From the NCBI GenBank assembly GCA_902778455.1, contig CACYXR010000016.1, positions 1 through 64,000 of the forward strand: a stretch of DNA of 64,000 nucleotides, written 5' to 3'. Every line of letters starts with the position of its first letter. Position 1 is the first letter of the stretch. This document shows positions 47,536 through 55,639 of this stretch, piece after piece. A model generated the notes under the pieces. That model did not search any database. It was not told the DNA's origin and worked only from the letters and a program-made list of their open reading frames with translations. This DNA is from an uncultured Selenomonadaceae bacterium. Its GTDB lineage: Bacteria; Bacillota; Negativicutes; Selenomonadales; Selenomonadaceae. A program made the position numbers and the translations under genes.

Positions 47536-48015
47536 CTAGGGCTCGGGCGCGTCGTTTTTCCACTCCGAATACGGATGGGACGCCAGATTCGAGTTATAAT
47601 ACCGCACGTCGCCGGACACCTCAGCGCCGAGCCACGCAGGTTTCCCGAAGGGCTCGTTCTCGTCGGAAAGCTCGATCTCGGCAACAATCAGTCCCTCGTT
47701 GGCACCGAAAAAGACGTCCACCTCCCAGGTGTGCTTTCCTGCAGGTATCAGGTAGCGCGTCTTCTCGATGATCGGCTTTTCGCACCGCTGCAAAAGCTCT
47801 CCCGCGTCCGCCATCGGGATCTCGTACTCATACTCGCTGCGCGTGACACCTTCGGTGCGCCCCTTCAGCGTCAGGAACGCGCGGCTGTCCTCCTGCCGCA
47901 CACGAACCAGCATCGGCCCCGTTCCCGGCAAATAACCCTGCTTAACATGGATGCTCCTGCCCTCCGGCTTCCATTTCTCATTGACCAAAAATTTCCGCTC
48001 GATCTCAACGGCCAT
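47536..48015 (-). CDS. CYTH-domain protein
   Basis: 159 residues beginning MAVEIERKFLV, the EXEXK signature of the CYTH/triphosphate-tunnel fold, with paired basic residues in LVRVRQEDSRAFLTLKG and acidic EVDVF and EIEL strands. Such proteins hydrolyse inorganic tripolyphosphate, or rarely act as adenylate cyclases. Tripolyphosphatase is more likely for a short stand-alone form. Confidence 0.88.
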   Translation of the reverse strand: MAVEIERKFLVNEKWKPEGRSIHVKQGYLPGTGPMLVRVRQEDSRAFLTLKGRTEGVTRSEYEYEIPMADAGELLQRCEKPIIEKTRYLIPAGKHTWEVDVFFGANEGLIVAEIELSDENEPFGKPAWLGAEVSGDVRYYNSNLASHPYSEWKNDAPEP

Positions 48016-48117
48016 ATTCTCAACTTCCTTTCCTGATTACAATTATACGGCACAATAAACGCCGCCACAAGAACAGACGGAAAAATAATGAAAAGCCTTT
48101 GTAAATGCTCATCTTTC

Positions 48118-48146
48118 TTGACATAACCTTGTCTCTTTGCTAGATT
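48118..48146 (+). promoter_or_regulatory. Promoter of the GDT1-family gene
   Basis: TTGACA (48118-48123) and TAGATT (48141-48146) are 17 nt apart. The leader to ATG 48222 contains the palindrome at 48171-48204; I could not make out a yybP-ykoY manganese riboswitch in it. Confidence 0.75.
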
Positions 48147-48170
48147 TAATGAAACACGAATATTCTTTTA

Positions 48171-48204
48171 GGGAAACGATGAATAAGACAATTCAGCGTT
48201 TCCC
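48171..48204. repeat. Minimal copy (A) of the dispersed palindromic element
   Basis: GGGAAACGATGAATAAG and AATTCAGCGTTTCCC face each other across about 2 nt. They match the left and right ends of the 160-bp copy at 59108-59267, as if only the two terminal repeats remain. It lies in the 5' leader of the GDT1-family gene and would form a hairpin in its mRNA. Confidence 0.7.
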
Positions 48205-48221
48205 TTTCGGGGGGAGAGAAT

Positions 48222-48782
48222 ATGGAGGGTTTTATTGCTGCTTTCACGCTCGTCTTTTGCGCGGAAATGGGAGACAAGACGCAGCTGATCGTCATGGCCT
48301 TCACGGCGCGTTACTCATGGCGTCCGGTCATGGCGGCGGTGCTGGCCGCCACATTGGCAAACCACGGCCTCGCCGTTTTGCTCGGTGTGCTTTTAGGCGG
48401 ACTGCTGCCCGAAACGGAAATGCGAATTGTTGGTTCGATCGCTTTCATCGTCTTTGGGATTTTGACACTCCGCGAAAGCGAGGACGACGACGAGGAAGAG
48501 GTACGCCAAAGCCACAGCCCGTTTTGGACCGTCGCGCTGACCTTCTTCCTCGGGGAAATGGGCGACAAGACACAGCTCGCGGTGCTGACCATCGCGGCGG
48601 AGCGCGGCACATGGCTGCCCGTTCTTGCCGGCTCGACGGCCGCCATGATGATTGCCGACGGCCTCGGCATCTTGCTCGGCGCGAAGCTGCGCCGCCATGT
48701 CTCGCCGGAAACGATGAAAAAAGTCTCGGCGGGCGTGTTCATTCTCTGCGGCGTCGCGGGCCTGATTTCGATTTTCACCTGA
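48222..48782 (+). CDS. TMEM165/GDT1 (UPF0016) family cation transporter
   Basis: 186 residues, six helices in two homologous halves, each with the ExGD(K/R)(T/S) motif (CAEMGDKTQL and LGEMGDKTQL). Bacterial members such as MneA export Mn2+; others move Ca2+. An acidic loop (EDDDEEEV) links the halves. [13 protein letters not shown] precedes ATG. Confidence 0.92.
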   Translation: MEGFIAAFTLVFCAEMGDKTQLIVMAFTARYSWRPVMAAVLAATLANHGLAVLLGVLLGGLLPETEMRIVGSIAFIVFGILTLRESEDDDEEEVRQSHSPFWTVALTFFLGEMGDKTQLAVLTIAAERGTWLPVLAGSTAAMMIADGLGILLGAKLRRHVSPETMKKVSAGVFILCGVAGLISIFT

Positions 48783-48819
48783 TTTTCTTTTCCTTGCGTC
48801 CGTTTTCTGTTCCTATTAT

Positions 48820-48847
48820 AACGAGGAAGAAGATGATCTTCCTCGTT
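48820..48847 (+). terminator. Hairpin after the GDT1-family gene
   Basis: AACGAGGAAGA and TCTTCCTCGTT form an 11-bp perfect stem with a 6-nt loop. There is no T-tract, so it is a weak terminator candidate. Confidence 0.45.
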
Positions 48848-48935
48848 GAAACGCTGATTGGGAAATTTTGTCTGTCGACAAACTCTGAACAATGGCGTTA
48901 TAATAGGGACATCTTGAACACAAGGGGGAAATCCT

Positions 48936-49529
48936 TTGGCGGACGTTTTTTTGAATTTTATCGACCAGTGGGGCTATTTCGCGGTGGCCCTTTTGATGGG
49001 GCTTGAAAATGCCTGCGTGCCGATTCCCAGCGAATTGATTCTGGGGTTCGCGGGCTACCTGATTTTCGCGGGGCGCATGACCTTCTCCGGCGCGATGTGG
49101 GCCGGCATGATCGGCGGCGTCCTCGGCTCGATTTTCGCTTACGAGGTCGGACGGCGCGGCGGGCGCCCCTTCGTGGACCGCTACGGAAAATACTTTTTCG
49201 TCAAATCCTCTCATGTGGATTTGGCTCAAAAATGGTTTGACAAATACGGACTGAAAGCCGTCTTTTTCAGCCGGATGCTGCCGGTGGTGCGGACCTTCAT
49301 CTCACTGCCCGCCGGATTCGCGCGCATGGACCGCGTGAAATTCCTGATCCTGACCATCCTCGGCTCGCTGCCCTGGACCGCGCTGATTCTCTGGATTGGG
49401 GAGCTGCTCGGCGAGGGCTGGGCCATCATGATGAAAGTCGGCCATGAAATCAGCCTCGCTTTCGTCATCCTATGCATTGTTGGCGCCGCATTTTTTTGGT
49501 TCAGATACAAAAAGAAACGCAGCCGATAA
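48936..49529 (+). CDS. DedA-family membrane protein
   Basis: 197 residues with four to five helices and the DedA/SNARE-associated motifs: ENACVPIPSELILGFAG, GGVLGSIFAYEVGRRGG and FFSRMLPVVRTFISLPAG. Family members recycle undecaprenyl phosphate or phospholipids across the membrane. Starts at TTG 48936 with AAGGGGGAA upstream; TCGACA and TATAAT (48875-48904) form a plausible promoter with an 18-nt spacer. Confidence 0.9.
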   Translation: MADVFLNFIDQWGYFAVALLMGLENACVPIPSELILGFAGYLIFAGRMTFSGAMWAGMIGGVLGSIFAYEVGRRGGRPFVDRYGKYFFVKSSHVDLAQKWFDKYGLKAVFFSRMLPVVRTFISLPAGFARMDRVKFLILTILGSLPWTALILWIGELLGEGWAIMMKVGHEISLAFVILCIVGAAFFWFRYKKKRSR

Positions 49530-49533
49530 CAAA

Positions 49534-49565
49534 AATGCCGTCTTTCCACGAGACGGCATTTTCTT
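49534..49565 (+). terminator. Terminator after the DedA gene
   Basis: AAATGCCGTCT pairs with AGACGGCATTT, followed by TCTTT. Confidence 0.82.
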
Positions 49566-49651
49566 TGCTTTCCAACCTTCGCTCTATGGTTTTTTCCATA
49601 AAACAGGGATATAATATATGTTTATAGGAAAATGAAGGGGAGGGAAATGCC

Positions 49652-50614
49652 CTGCTGTACCCGTTGAAATTGATTCCGCCGCTGAAGGATTACCTTTGGG
49701 GCGGCACGAAATTGAAGGAAAAATTCCACAAAGAAACGACTCTTCCGACTGTCGCTGAAAGCTGGGAACTCGCCTGCCGGAAAGACGGGCGCAGCGTTAT
49801 CTCCAACGGACCGTCGGCGGGCATGGAACTCTCGCGCTATATCGCGATGGAAGGCGACCGCATCACGGGCTCCCACGCGGCGCGGGTCACCTATTTCCCG
49901 CTCCTGGTCAAGCTGATCGACACGGCACAGGATCTTTCAATACAAGTCCATCCCGACAACAACAACGCAGTCTGGGAAAACGACGAATCCGGCAAGACCG
50001 AGCTTTGGTATGTCGTGGACGCCGAGCCGGGGGCGACGCTGATTCACGGCGTCAATCGCCCCGTCACGAAAGTGGAGCTGCGTCAGCGCATCGAGAACGG
50101 CTCGATTCTCGAAATCTGCAACCGGATTCCCGCGCGTCCCGGCGACGTCCATCTGATTGAGGCAGGCACGCTGCACTCCGTCGGCGCCGGCGTCACTCTC
50201 GCGGAAATCCAGCAAAACGCGAACACGACTTACCGCGTTTACGATTACGATCGGATCGGACGGGACGGACAGCCCCGCGAACTGCAAATCGACCGTGCCC
50301 TCGACGTCCTGACCCTGACGCCGACGCCGCCCCTCATCCTGCCGCCGCCGCAGAACTTTTTCGCGGAATACACGGTACGCCAACTGACCGCCTGCGATTT
50401 CTTCACCGTCTATCATGTGGCGCTGGACGGCCGCATCCATCTTTTCACGGGGCGCGAAACCTTCCATTCCGTCCTGCTGCTCGAAGGGATACTGGAACTC
50501 GAATATGCCGGCGGGAAGGAAATCCTGGAAAAAGGCGATTCCCTGTTCGTCCCAGCCGGGCTCGGCCCTTACTGGCTGCGCGGCCATGGAAGACTTTTGC
50601 TGACAATGATATAA
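49652..50614 (+). CDS. manA: Mannose-6-phosphate isomerase, class I
   Basis: About 320 residues, a short Firmicute-type ManA interconverting fructose-6-P and mannose-6-P. The zinc ligands are visible in SIQVHPDN (QxH), KTELWYVV (Glu) and AGTLHSVGAG (His). There is no ATG at the expected place: GGGGAGGG is followed at 7 nt by CTG (49652), giving the family-like YPLKLIPPLKDYLWGG; the next candidate is TTG 49664. A TATAAT lies at 49610-49615. Confidence 0.88.
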   Translation: MLYPLKLIPPLKDYLWGGTKLKEKFHKETTLPTVAESWELACRKDGRSVISNGPSAGMELSRYIAMEGDRITGSHAARVTYFPLLVKLIDTAQDLSIQVHPDNNNAVWENDESGKTELWYVVDAEPGATLIHGVNRPVTKVELRQRIENGSILEICNRIPARPGDVHLIEAGTLHSVGAGVTLAEIQQNANTTYRVYDYDRIGRDGQPRELQIDRALDVLTLTPTPPLILPPPQNFFAEYTVRQLTACDFFTVYHVALDGRIHLFTGRETFHSVLLLEGILELEYAGGKEILEKGDSLFVPAGLGPYWLRGHGRLLLTMI

Positions 50615-50631
50615 TCCCACATTTCCAAAAT

Positions 50632-50670
50632 AAAAACACGGCACGCAAAACGCTGCGCGCCGTGTTTTTA
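50632..50670 (+). terminator. Terminator of manA
   Basis: AAAAACACGGC and GCCGTGTTTTT pair around a loop and continue into Ts. Confidence 0.88.
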
Positions 50671-50707
50671 ATACTCAGCCGCGCCTACGGCGCGTCTGGC
50701 GTCTCAT

Positions 50708-50745
50708 AAATCGCAGTAAAGATTAAAAATCTTAACTGCGATTAA
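50708..50745 (-). terminator. Hairpin at the end of the tRNA operon
   Basis: AATCGCAGT and ACTGCGATT enclose a second stem (AAGATT with AATCTT). It lies 9 nt after the last tRNA and is the likely transcript end. Confidence 0.6.
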
Positions 50746-50753
50746 TCATCTCA

Positions 50754-50829
50754 TGGTGCCTCAGAGTGGAATCGAACCGCTGACACAGGGATTTTCAGTC
50801 CCTTGCTCTACCAACTGAGCTACCGAGGC
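50754..50829 (-). tRNA. tRNA-Phe (GAA)
   Basis: Cloverleaf with acceptor GCCTCGG/CTGAGGC, anticodon loop CTGAAAA and T-loop GGTTCGATTCC. The 3' CCA is encoded. Last of four tRNA genes on this strand. Confidence 0.97.
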
Positions 50830-50888
50830 AAAAATCAAAACTGTTCATTTGCGCCGCTGCGCGGCACAATCGCAGAGGAAATTTCTCA

Positions 50889-50965
50889 TGGCGACCCGAA
50901 TGGGACTTGAACCCATGATCTCCGCCGTGACAGGGCGGCATTCTAACCAACTGAACTACCGGGCC
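50889..50965 (-). tRNA. tRNA-Asp (GTC)
   Basis: Acceptor GGCCCGG/TCGGGTC (with G-T pairs), anticodon loop CTGTCAC in a CCGCC/GGCGG stem, discriminator G and encoded CCA. Confidence 0.97.
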
Positions 50966-50971
50966 GAAAAA

Positions 50972-51046
50972 TGGTGACGCGTACGGGATTTGAACCCATG
51001 TTACCGCCGTGAAAGGGCGGTGTCTTAACCACTTGACCAACGCGCC
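50972..51046 (-). tRNA. tRNA-Glu (TTC)
   Basis: Starts GGCGCGTTGGTCAAG; anticodon loop CTTTCAC in a CCGCC/GGCGG stem; encoded CCA. It is 6 nt from tRNA-Asp. Confidence 0.97.
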
Positions 51047-51047
51047 A

Positions 51048-51123
51048 TGGTGGCTCACCCGGGACTTGAACCCGGGACCCTCTGATTAAAAGTCAGATGC
51101 TCTACCAACTGAGCTAGTGAACC
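51048..51123 (-). tRNA. tRNA-Lys (TTT)
   Basis: Acceptor GGTTCAC/GTGAGCC, anticodon loop CTTTTAA in a TCTGA/TCAGA stem, encoded CCA. First of the tRNA operon Lys-Glu-Asp-Phe. Confidence 0.97.
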
Positions 51124-51152
51124 GTCCGCATCCTAAAATAGAACGCTTATGA

Positions 51153-51182
51153 ATTATAATGGAAAGGAGCGTGCTTTGTCAA
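51153..51182 (-). promoter_or_regulatory. Promoter of the tRNA operon
   Basis: TTGACA (51177-51182) and TATAAT (51153-51158) on the minus strand, 18-nt spacer, about 30 nt before tRNA-Lys. Confidence 0.85.
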
Positions 51183-51204
51183 GGATAATAAAATCTTATC
51201 CACC

Positions 51205-51234
51205 TTGCACGCGATTATATTTCCATGATATACT
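51205..51234 (+). promoter_or_regulatory. Promoter of the membrane diguanylate cyclase gene
   Basis: TTGCAC and TATACT with an 18-nt spacer, back to back with the tRNA promoter. Confidence 0.65.
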
Positions 51235-51278
51235 GATTCTGTACATTCATTATCGTGAGTGAAGAAGGAGGGCTTCGC

Positions 51279-53456
51279 ATGACAAAGATTGTTTGCGTGT
51301 TGTTCTCCTTCTTTCTTTTGGTCTTCACGCCGCTTCTTCCCGCACGGGCGGAGGAATCTCCCGACTCGGTCCGGATGATCCGTGTCGGACTGGTGGAACC
51401 CGCAGGACAGAAAAACGAATTTGCCTACCGTATGATGCTGGATTATCTGCGCAGTTATCTGGAGGAAGTTTCTAAACAGAACCATTGGCAATACACTTAT
51501 ACCCAGGGCAGCTTCTCGGAATGCCGCGAAAAGCTCCTGCGGGGCGAACTGGATTTTGTCGCCCCGGTGCAGCCCACGCCCGACGAGCAGGGCATGGTTT
51601 ACACCTCCGATTTTTCCTGCTGCACAATCCTTCGCCTTTACCGCCGCAGCGACGAGCCTCGGCGTCCGATGACGCCGGAAACGGTCAACGGCGTTGTGAT
51701 CGGGCTGCTGGAAAACGAGAGCAACGAGGACGCCCTCACCTATTTCCTGTCGAAAAACGACTGGCACGTCTCTATCCGCACCTTCAAGAACGCCGAAGCC
51801 ATGCTCGCGGCATTGCATCGGCGCGAGCTGGACGCCGTATGCGACGACGGCAGCCACATGACGGAAAATGAGCGGCACGCGCGGGCTTTCGCGGTAGTCG
51901 CGGCGCAGTTCATGACGGCTCCGGGCAGGGAGGATTTGAGCCGCAGCCTGACAGACGCCATCATGAATATCGACACGACGACCCCGGGCTTCGAATCCCG
52001 CCTGAAAACCGATTATGTAGATCGCGCCATCCAGTCAATTGTCCGCCCGACGGAACACGAACTTCAATTCATCGAGGACGCGCAGGAACTTCGTGTTGCC
52101 TTCCCGCCAAGCTTTTTGCCCTTCTACGACGTCAAAGGAACGCCGGAAGATTCCGGCGGGCTTTATATCGACCTGTTAAAACTCCTGTCCAATGCCAGCG
52201 GCATTCGCTTTTCCCCGGTGCAGGCTCCCTCGGAAGACGCTCTCTGGCAAATGCTCGCTGCGGGTGAAGCCGATCTCGCGTTTGTCGCTTACGTGAACGG
52301 GCGGACTCCGATGGAAATGTTTTTTACCGGGGATTTCCGCACGGAGGAATACGCAATCATCCGGCGACATGACAGGGGGACGGACAAATACGGCAAAAAT
52401 GTCGCCGCCGTCCCAGAGAGTTTTCCCGGAGCGGCGCAATATATCGAGCGGAAATATCACTGGCGCACCCGCACGCTGGCCTCTGTCGAAGCCTGCCTTG
52501 ACGCCGTGGCCGCTGGCGCTTATGAAGCCGCGGTCGTCCCGTCCATATATTTGCACCGTGAAAACAGCCTCGTGCTTCGCTCCGATTTGGAAACCATAAA
52601 CGAAGAAACCATTTCGGTGCCGATTTCTATCGCAATTTCCCCGAAGCAGCCGCATATCCTGCAAAACGTGCTGAACACGGCAATCCTGCGCATGAACAAA
52701 GCTGAGGTCGCACGGCTGGCGCAGGAAAACGCGACGCCGCAGTTTTCGCCAGAATACCTGCTGCGCCGCTACCCGCTGCAAATGGCGGCGGCGCTCTGCC
52801 TGCTGATCCTCGGCAGCTCGGTTACGGTTTTCAGCTTTTACCGGAGCCGCCTCCAAAAGAAACAGAACCGGGTGCTCCAGCAGAAGAACAAGGAGCTTGA
52901 AACCGCGCTGGCAAATGTCGAAGCCATGCGAGTCTCCCGGGACAGCTACAAGCTGGACTCCGAAACCGACAAACTGACAAACACATTCAACAAAGCAGGC
53001 TTCGAGCGGCTGGCGCGGGAACAGCTCAACTCGCTTTCCGTCAACGGAGCGGCACTTTACATGATCGACCTCGACCATTTCAAAGAAGCGAACGACACCT
53101 ACGGTCACCAATGCGGCGACGAGCTCCTGCAAAAATTCGCGGAGGCGCTCAAATGCGTTTTCCGCAAAAGCGACTATGTGGGCCGGTTCGGCGGCGACGA
53201 ATTCATGGTGCTGATTGAGGGAACGCTGCCCCCGGAAGTCGTCGGGCGAAAGGCCATGCAGATCTTGGAAGCGGCCCGCGCCGTCACTGTCGAGGGCAAG
53301 GATATCCATATCTCGGCCAGCGTCGGCGTTGCCATCGTCCCGAATCACGGCAAAAATTACGACGAACTGTTCAAGATAGCCGACAAAGCGCTGTACCGTG
53401 TAAAATCCGAGGGACGCAACGGCTATTCCATAGCGTCGGAAGAAATCGTACGGTAA
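51279..53456 (+). CDS. Membrane diguanylate cyclase with two periplasmic solute-binding domains
   Basis: 725 residues. Signal segment at 1-20, then two tandem SBP_bac_3-like periplasmic domains (about 28-245, starting MIRVGLVEPAG, and 250-490, starting ELRVAFPPSFLPFYD), one helix (about 500-520), a short coiled coil and a GGDEF domain. The active site is intact (DLDHFKEANDTYGH and FGGDEF), and an RKSD motif five residues before GGDEF is the RxxD product-inhibition site. It probably senses amino acids or similar ligands outside and makes c-di-GMP inside. ATG 51279 follows GAAGGAGG. Confidence 0.9.
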   Translation: MTKIVCVLFSFFLLVFTPLLPARAEESPDSVRMIRVGLVEPAGQKNEFAYRMMLDYLRSYLEEVSKQNHWQYTYTQGSFSECREKLLRGELDFVAPVQPTPDEQGMVYTSDFSCCTILRLYRRSDEPRRPMTPETVNGVVIGLLENESNEDALTYFLSKNDWHVSIRTFKNAEAMLAALHRRELDAVCDDGSHMTENERHARAFAVVAAQFMTAPGREDLSRSLTDAIMNIDTTTPGFESRLKTDYVDRAIQSIVRPTEHELQFIEDAQELRVAFPPSFLPFYDVKGTPEDSGGLYIDLLKLLSNASGIRFSPVQAPSEDALWQMLAAGEADLAFVAYVNGRTPMEMFFTGDFRTEEYAIIRRHDRGTDKYGKNVAAVPESFPGAAQYIERKYHWRTRTLASVEACLDAVAAGAYEAAVVPSIYLHRENSLVLRSDLETINEETISVPISIAISPKQPHILQNVLNTAILRMNKAEVARLAQENATPQFSPEYLLRRYPLQMAAALCLLILGSSVTVFSFYRSRLQKKQNRVLQQKNKELETALANVEAMRVSRDSYKLDSETDKLTNTFNKAGFERLAREQLNSLSVNGAALYMIDLDHFKEANDTYGHQCGDELLQKFAEALKCVFRKSDYVGRFGGDEFMVLIEGTLPPEVVGRKAMQILEAARAVTVEGKDIHISASVGVAIVPNHGKNYDELFKIADKALYRVKSEGRNGYSIASEEIVR

Positions 53457-53501
53457 AAAATACAAAAAATAAGGACTGTTGGTGAATCGTGCTGATGGGG
53501 T

Positions 53502-53533
53502 AAAAGAGCCTGATTTCGGGCTCTTTTATTTTG
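53502..53533 (+). terminator. Terminator of the membrane diguanylate cyclase gene
   Basis: AAAAGAGCC pairs with GGCTCTTTT and is followed by ATTTTG. Confidence 0.82.
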
Positions 53534-53555
53534 CCACAAATTAAAAAAAGCCGCC

Positions 53556-54049
53556 AAGGGGGCGGACATTTTTATTTCTATTTTAAGGAGGCGTCGAAGC
53601 ACCAATCTTTGTCCGCCCTTTGGGGAACTGGAGAAGCTTCAGATACATATCCGTCGAAGCACCGATCTTTGTCCGCCCCCCTGGGGGGCGGGGGACCGCG
53701 GAGCGGTGGTGGGGGGATTCACGCTCTGGGTCTAGAACATGAACACCACGCTGACGCCTCCGGTGAAGCCCTGCTTTTTCCCTGCAAACCCGCTCACATT
53801 CAGGTCGAGGCTCCACGGGCTGTTTTCTCCCGGCTTCATGGTCGCGCCGATTTCGCCCCGTTTCTTTATATTCCGACGCATGGTTTTTGCTCTCGGCAGG
53901 AGTTTTGGATTCTTTGGTATGGACAATGTTATGTGCCCCCCACCACCGCCTGCGGCTGCAAAAGCTCCTGCTTTTCATGTGAAGTCCCGTGGAACCCCCA
54001 CCACCGCCTGCGGCGGTCCCCCGCCCCCGAAGGGGGCGGACATTTTTAT
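53556..54049. repeat. GC-rich repeat-bounded block
   Basis: AAGGGGGCGGACATTTTTAT occurs at 53556-53575 and again at 54030-54049. Inside are two copies 60 nt apart of CGTCGAAGCACC(A/G)ATC (53592 and 53652), each continuing TTTGTCCGCCC. A 34-nt C-rich sequence (CCCCCACCACCGCC...GTCCCCCGCCCCC) is present at 53995-54028 and, inverted, at 53684-53717, with a partial copy at 53936. The remainder of 53457-54299 shows no intact gene. Confidence 0.75.
53732..53926 (-). pseudogene. C-terminal remnant of an autotransporter/outer-membrane barrel
   Basis: The minus-strand frame ends with KRGEIGATMKPGENSPWSLD, then LNVSGFAGKKQGFTGGVSVV and a final FMF. Alternating strands, Gly turns and a terminal Phe are what the last two or three strands of an autotransporter barrel look like, where the final Phe is the BAM-recognition signal. 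Only about 45 residues are barrel-like and nothing upstream continues the domain, so the gene is a decayed fragment. Confidence 0.55.
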
Positions 54050-54242
54050 GCGCTTCGCTTTTCATTAGACCATGAAGGCTTCGTTGACGCAGTTCTCATT
54101 AGCCTTCCCCGCAAGAGGAAGGCAAGATTTCGCGAAATTTTATGGCCGAAGTATTAATAAGATTGCAGCATGAAAGGATTATAAACAGGCGGAATTTCGA
54201 ACGCTTTTTTCTCCGCCAACACGATTCGCCGACAGAGCTTAA

Positions 54243-54290
54243 AAATAAGGACTGCCGCATGATTTTGTGTCATGCAGCAGTCCTTATTTG
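54243..54290 (-). terminator. Terminator of purA
   Basis: AAATAAGGACTGC and GCAGTCCTTATTT enclose an inner GCATGA/TCATGC stem. It lies directly after the purA stop on the minus strand. Confidence 0.8.
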
Positions 54291-54299
54291 CGTTCAAGA

Positions 54300-55586
54300 T
54301 TAGAAAATATCGTCGGCGAGGATGATCGTCTGGTCGCGGTTCGGGCCGACGGAGACGATGCCGAGGGCGATGCCCGAGACTTCCTCCAGGCGCTCCAGAT
54401 AAACGCGGGCCTCCTCGGGCAGCTTCTTGTACTCGCGAATGCCGCTGATATCCTGCTTCCAGCCCTTGAATGTCTCGTAAATCGGCTCGACCTCGGCGAG
54501 GACCTTCAGGCTCGCCGGGATCTCGTTCAGCCTCTCCCCCTTGTACTTATAGCCGACGCACATCTTGATCTCGTCGAAGCCGTCGAGGATGTCGAGGCGC
54601 GTGATCGCCATATAGTCGATACCGGAAAGCAGTCCCGCGTAGCGCACCACAAAAGCGTCGAGCCAGCCGGTGCGGCGCGGACGTCCCGTGACGGTGCCGT
54701 ACTCGTGCCCCGCCTCGCGAAGTTTTTCGCCGACTTCGTTGAGCTGCTCCGTCGGGAACGGGCCTTCGCCGACGCGGGTGCAATACGCCTTGACGACGCC
54801 GACGATGGTGTCGAGACGGTTCGGCGCGACGCCGGCGCCGATGCCGATGCCGCCGGAAACGGGATGCGACGAGGTGACATACGGATAAGTCCCGTAGTCC
54901 ACATCCAGCATCGTCGCCTGCGCGCCCTCGAACAGGATCTTCTTGTCCGCCGCCAGTTCATCGTTCAGGAATGAGATGGTGTCGCAAACATAAGGACGCA
55001 GCCGGTCGGCGTAGCCCTCGTATTCCTTGAGGATCTCGTCGTAATCGAGAGGCGCGTGCTTATAAAGCCGCTCCAGCTCGATATTCTTGATCTGCAGGTT
55101 TTCCTTCAGGCGCTTGCGGAACTCCTCTTTGTCCATCAAGTCGCAGACGCGGATGCCGATACGCTTTGCCTTGTCCTGATAGCAGGGCCCGATGCCGCGC
55201 TTCGTGGTTCCGATCTTGCCTTTGCCCAGGAGCTCCTCGCTGAGGCCGTCCATCAGGCTGTGATAAGGCAGCACCACATGGGCGCGGTTCGACAGGCGGA
55301 TGCCCGAGACGTCGATGCCGCGCTTTTCCATCGCGTCCATTTCCTCGAGCATGACCTTCGGGTCGACGACGACGCCGTTGGCGACGACGCAATACGTCCC
55401 TTTGTAAAGGATGCCCGAGGGCAGAAGCCGGAGCTTGTACTCCTCGCCGTTCACCGAGACGGTGTGACCGGCGTTCGATCCGCCCTGGTAACGGACGACG
55501 ACGTCCGCCTGCTGCGCGAGGTAATCGACAATCTTGCCCTTTCCCTCGTCGCCCCACTGGGTTCCCATAACTTCAACTGCTGGCAT
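54300..55586 (-). CDS. purA: Adenylosuccinate synthetase
   Basis: 428 residues. The GTP loop GTQWGDEGKGKIVD is at the N-terminus, with GGSNAGHTV, GTTKRGIGP and TSSHPVSGG farther on. It joins IMP and aspartate in AMP synthesis. 53 nt after purB, so both act in the same pathway and are probably co-transcribed. Confidence 0.97.
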   Translation of the reverse strand: MPAVEVMGTQWGDEGKGKIVDYLAQQADVVVRYQGGSNAGHTVSVNGEEYKLRLLPSGILYKGTYCVVANGVVVDPKVMLEEMDAMEKRGIDVSGIRLSNRAHVVLPYHSLMDGLSEELLGKGKIGTTKRGIGPCYQDKAKRIGIRVCDLMDKEEFRKRLKENLQIKNIELERLYKHAPLDYDEILKEYEGYADRLRPYVCDTISFLNDELAADKKILFEGAQATMLDVDYGTYPYVTSSHPVSGGIGIGAGVAPNRLDTIVGVVKAYCTRVGEGPFPTEQLNEVGEKLREAGHEYGTVTGRPRRTGWLDAFVVRYAGLLSGIDYMAITRLDILDGFDEIKMCVGYKYKGERLNEIPASLKVLAEVEPIYETFKGWKQDISGIREYKKLPEEARVYLERLEEVSGIALGIVSVGPNRDQTIILADDIF

Positions 55587-55639
55587 GACTTACATCTCCT
55601 TGCTATTTACATTCCTGCATTATCTATAAACAATTTAAT

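Noticed and set aside
48147..48221. yybP-ykoY manganese riboswitch before the GDT1-family gene
   Set aside because: These riboswitches often precede this family, but the 75-nt leader is too short and contains only the repeat-derived palindrome; I see no matching conserved core.
53531..54157. A 208-codon plus-strand frame across the GC-rich block
   Set aside because: It runs through direct and inverted repeats and antisense to the barrel remnant, has no family pattern, and its codon content is repeat-driven.
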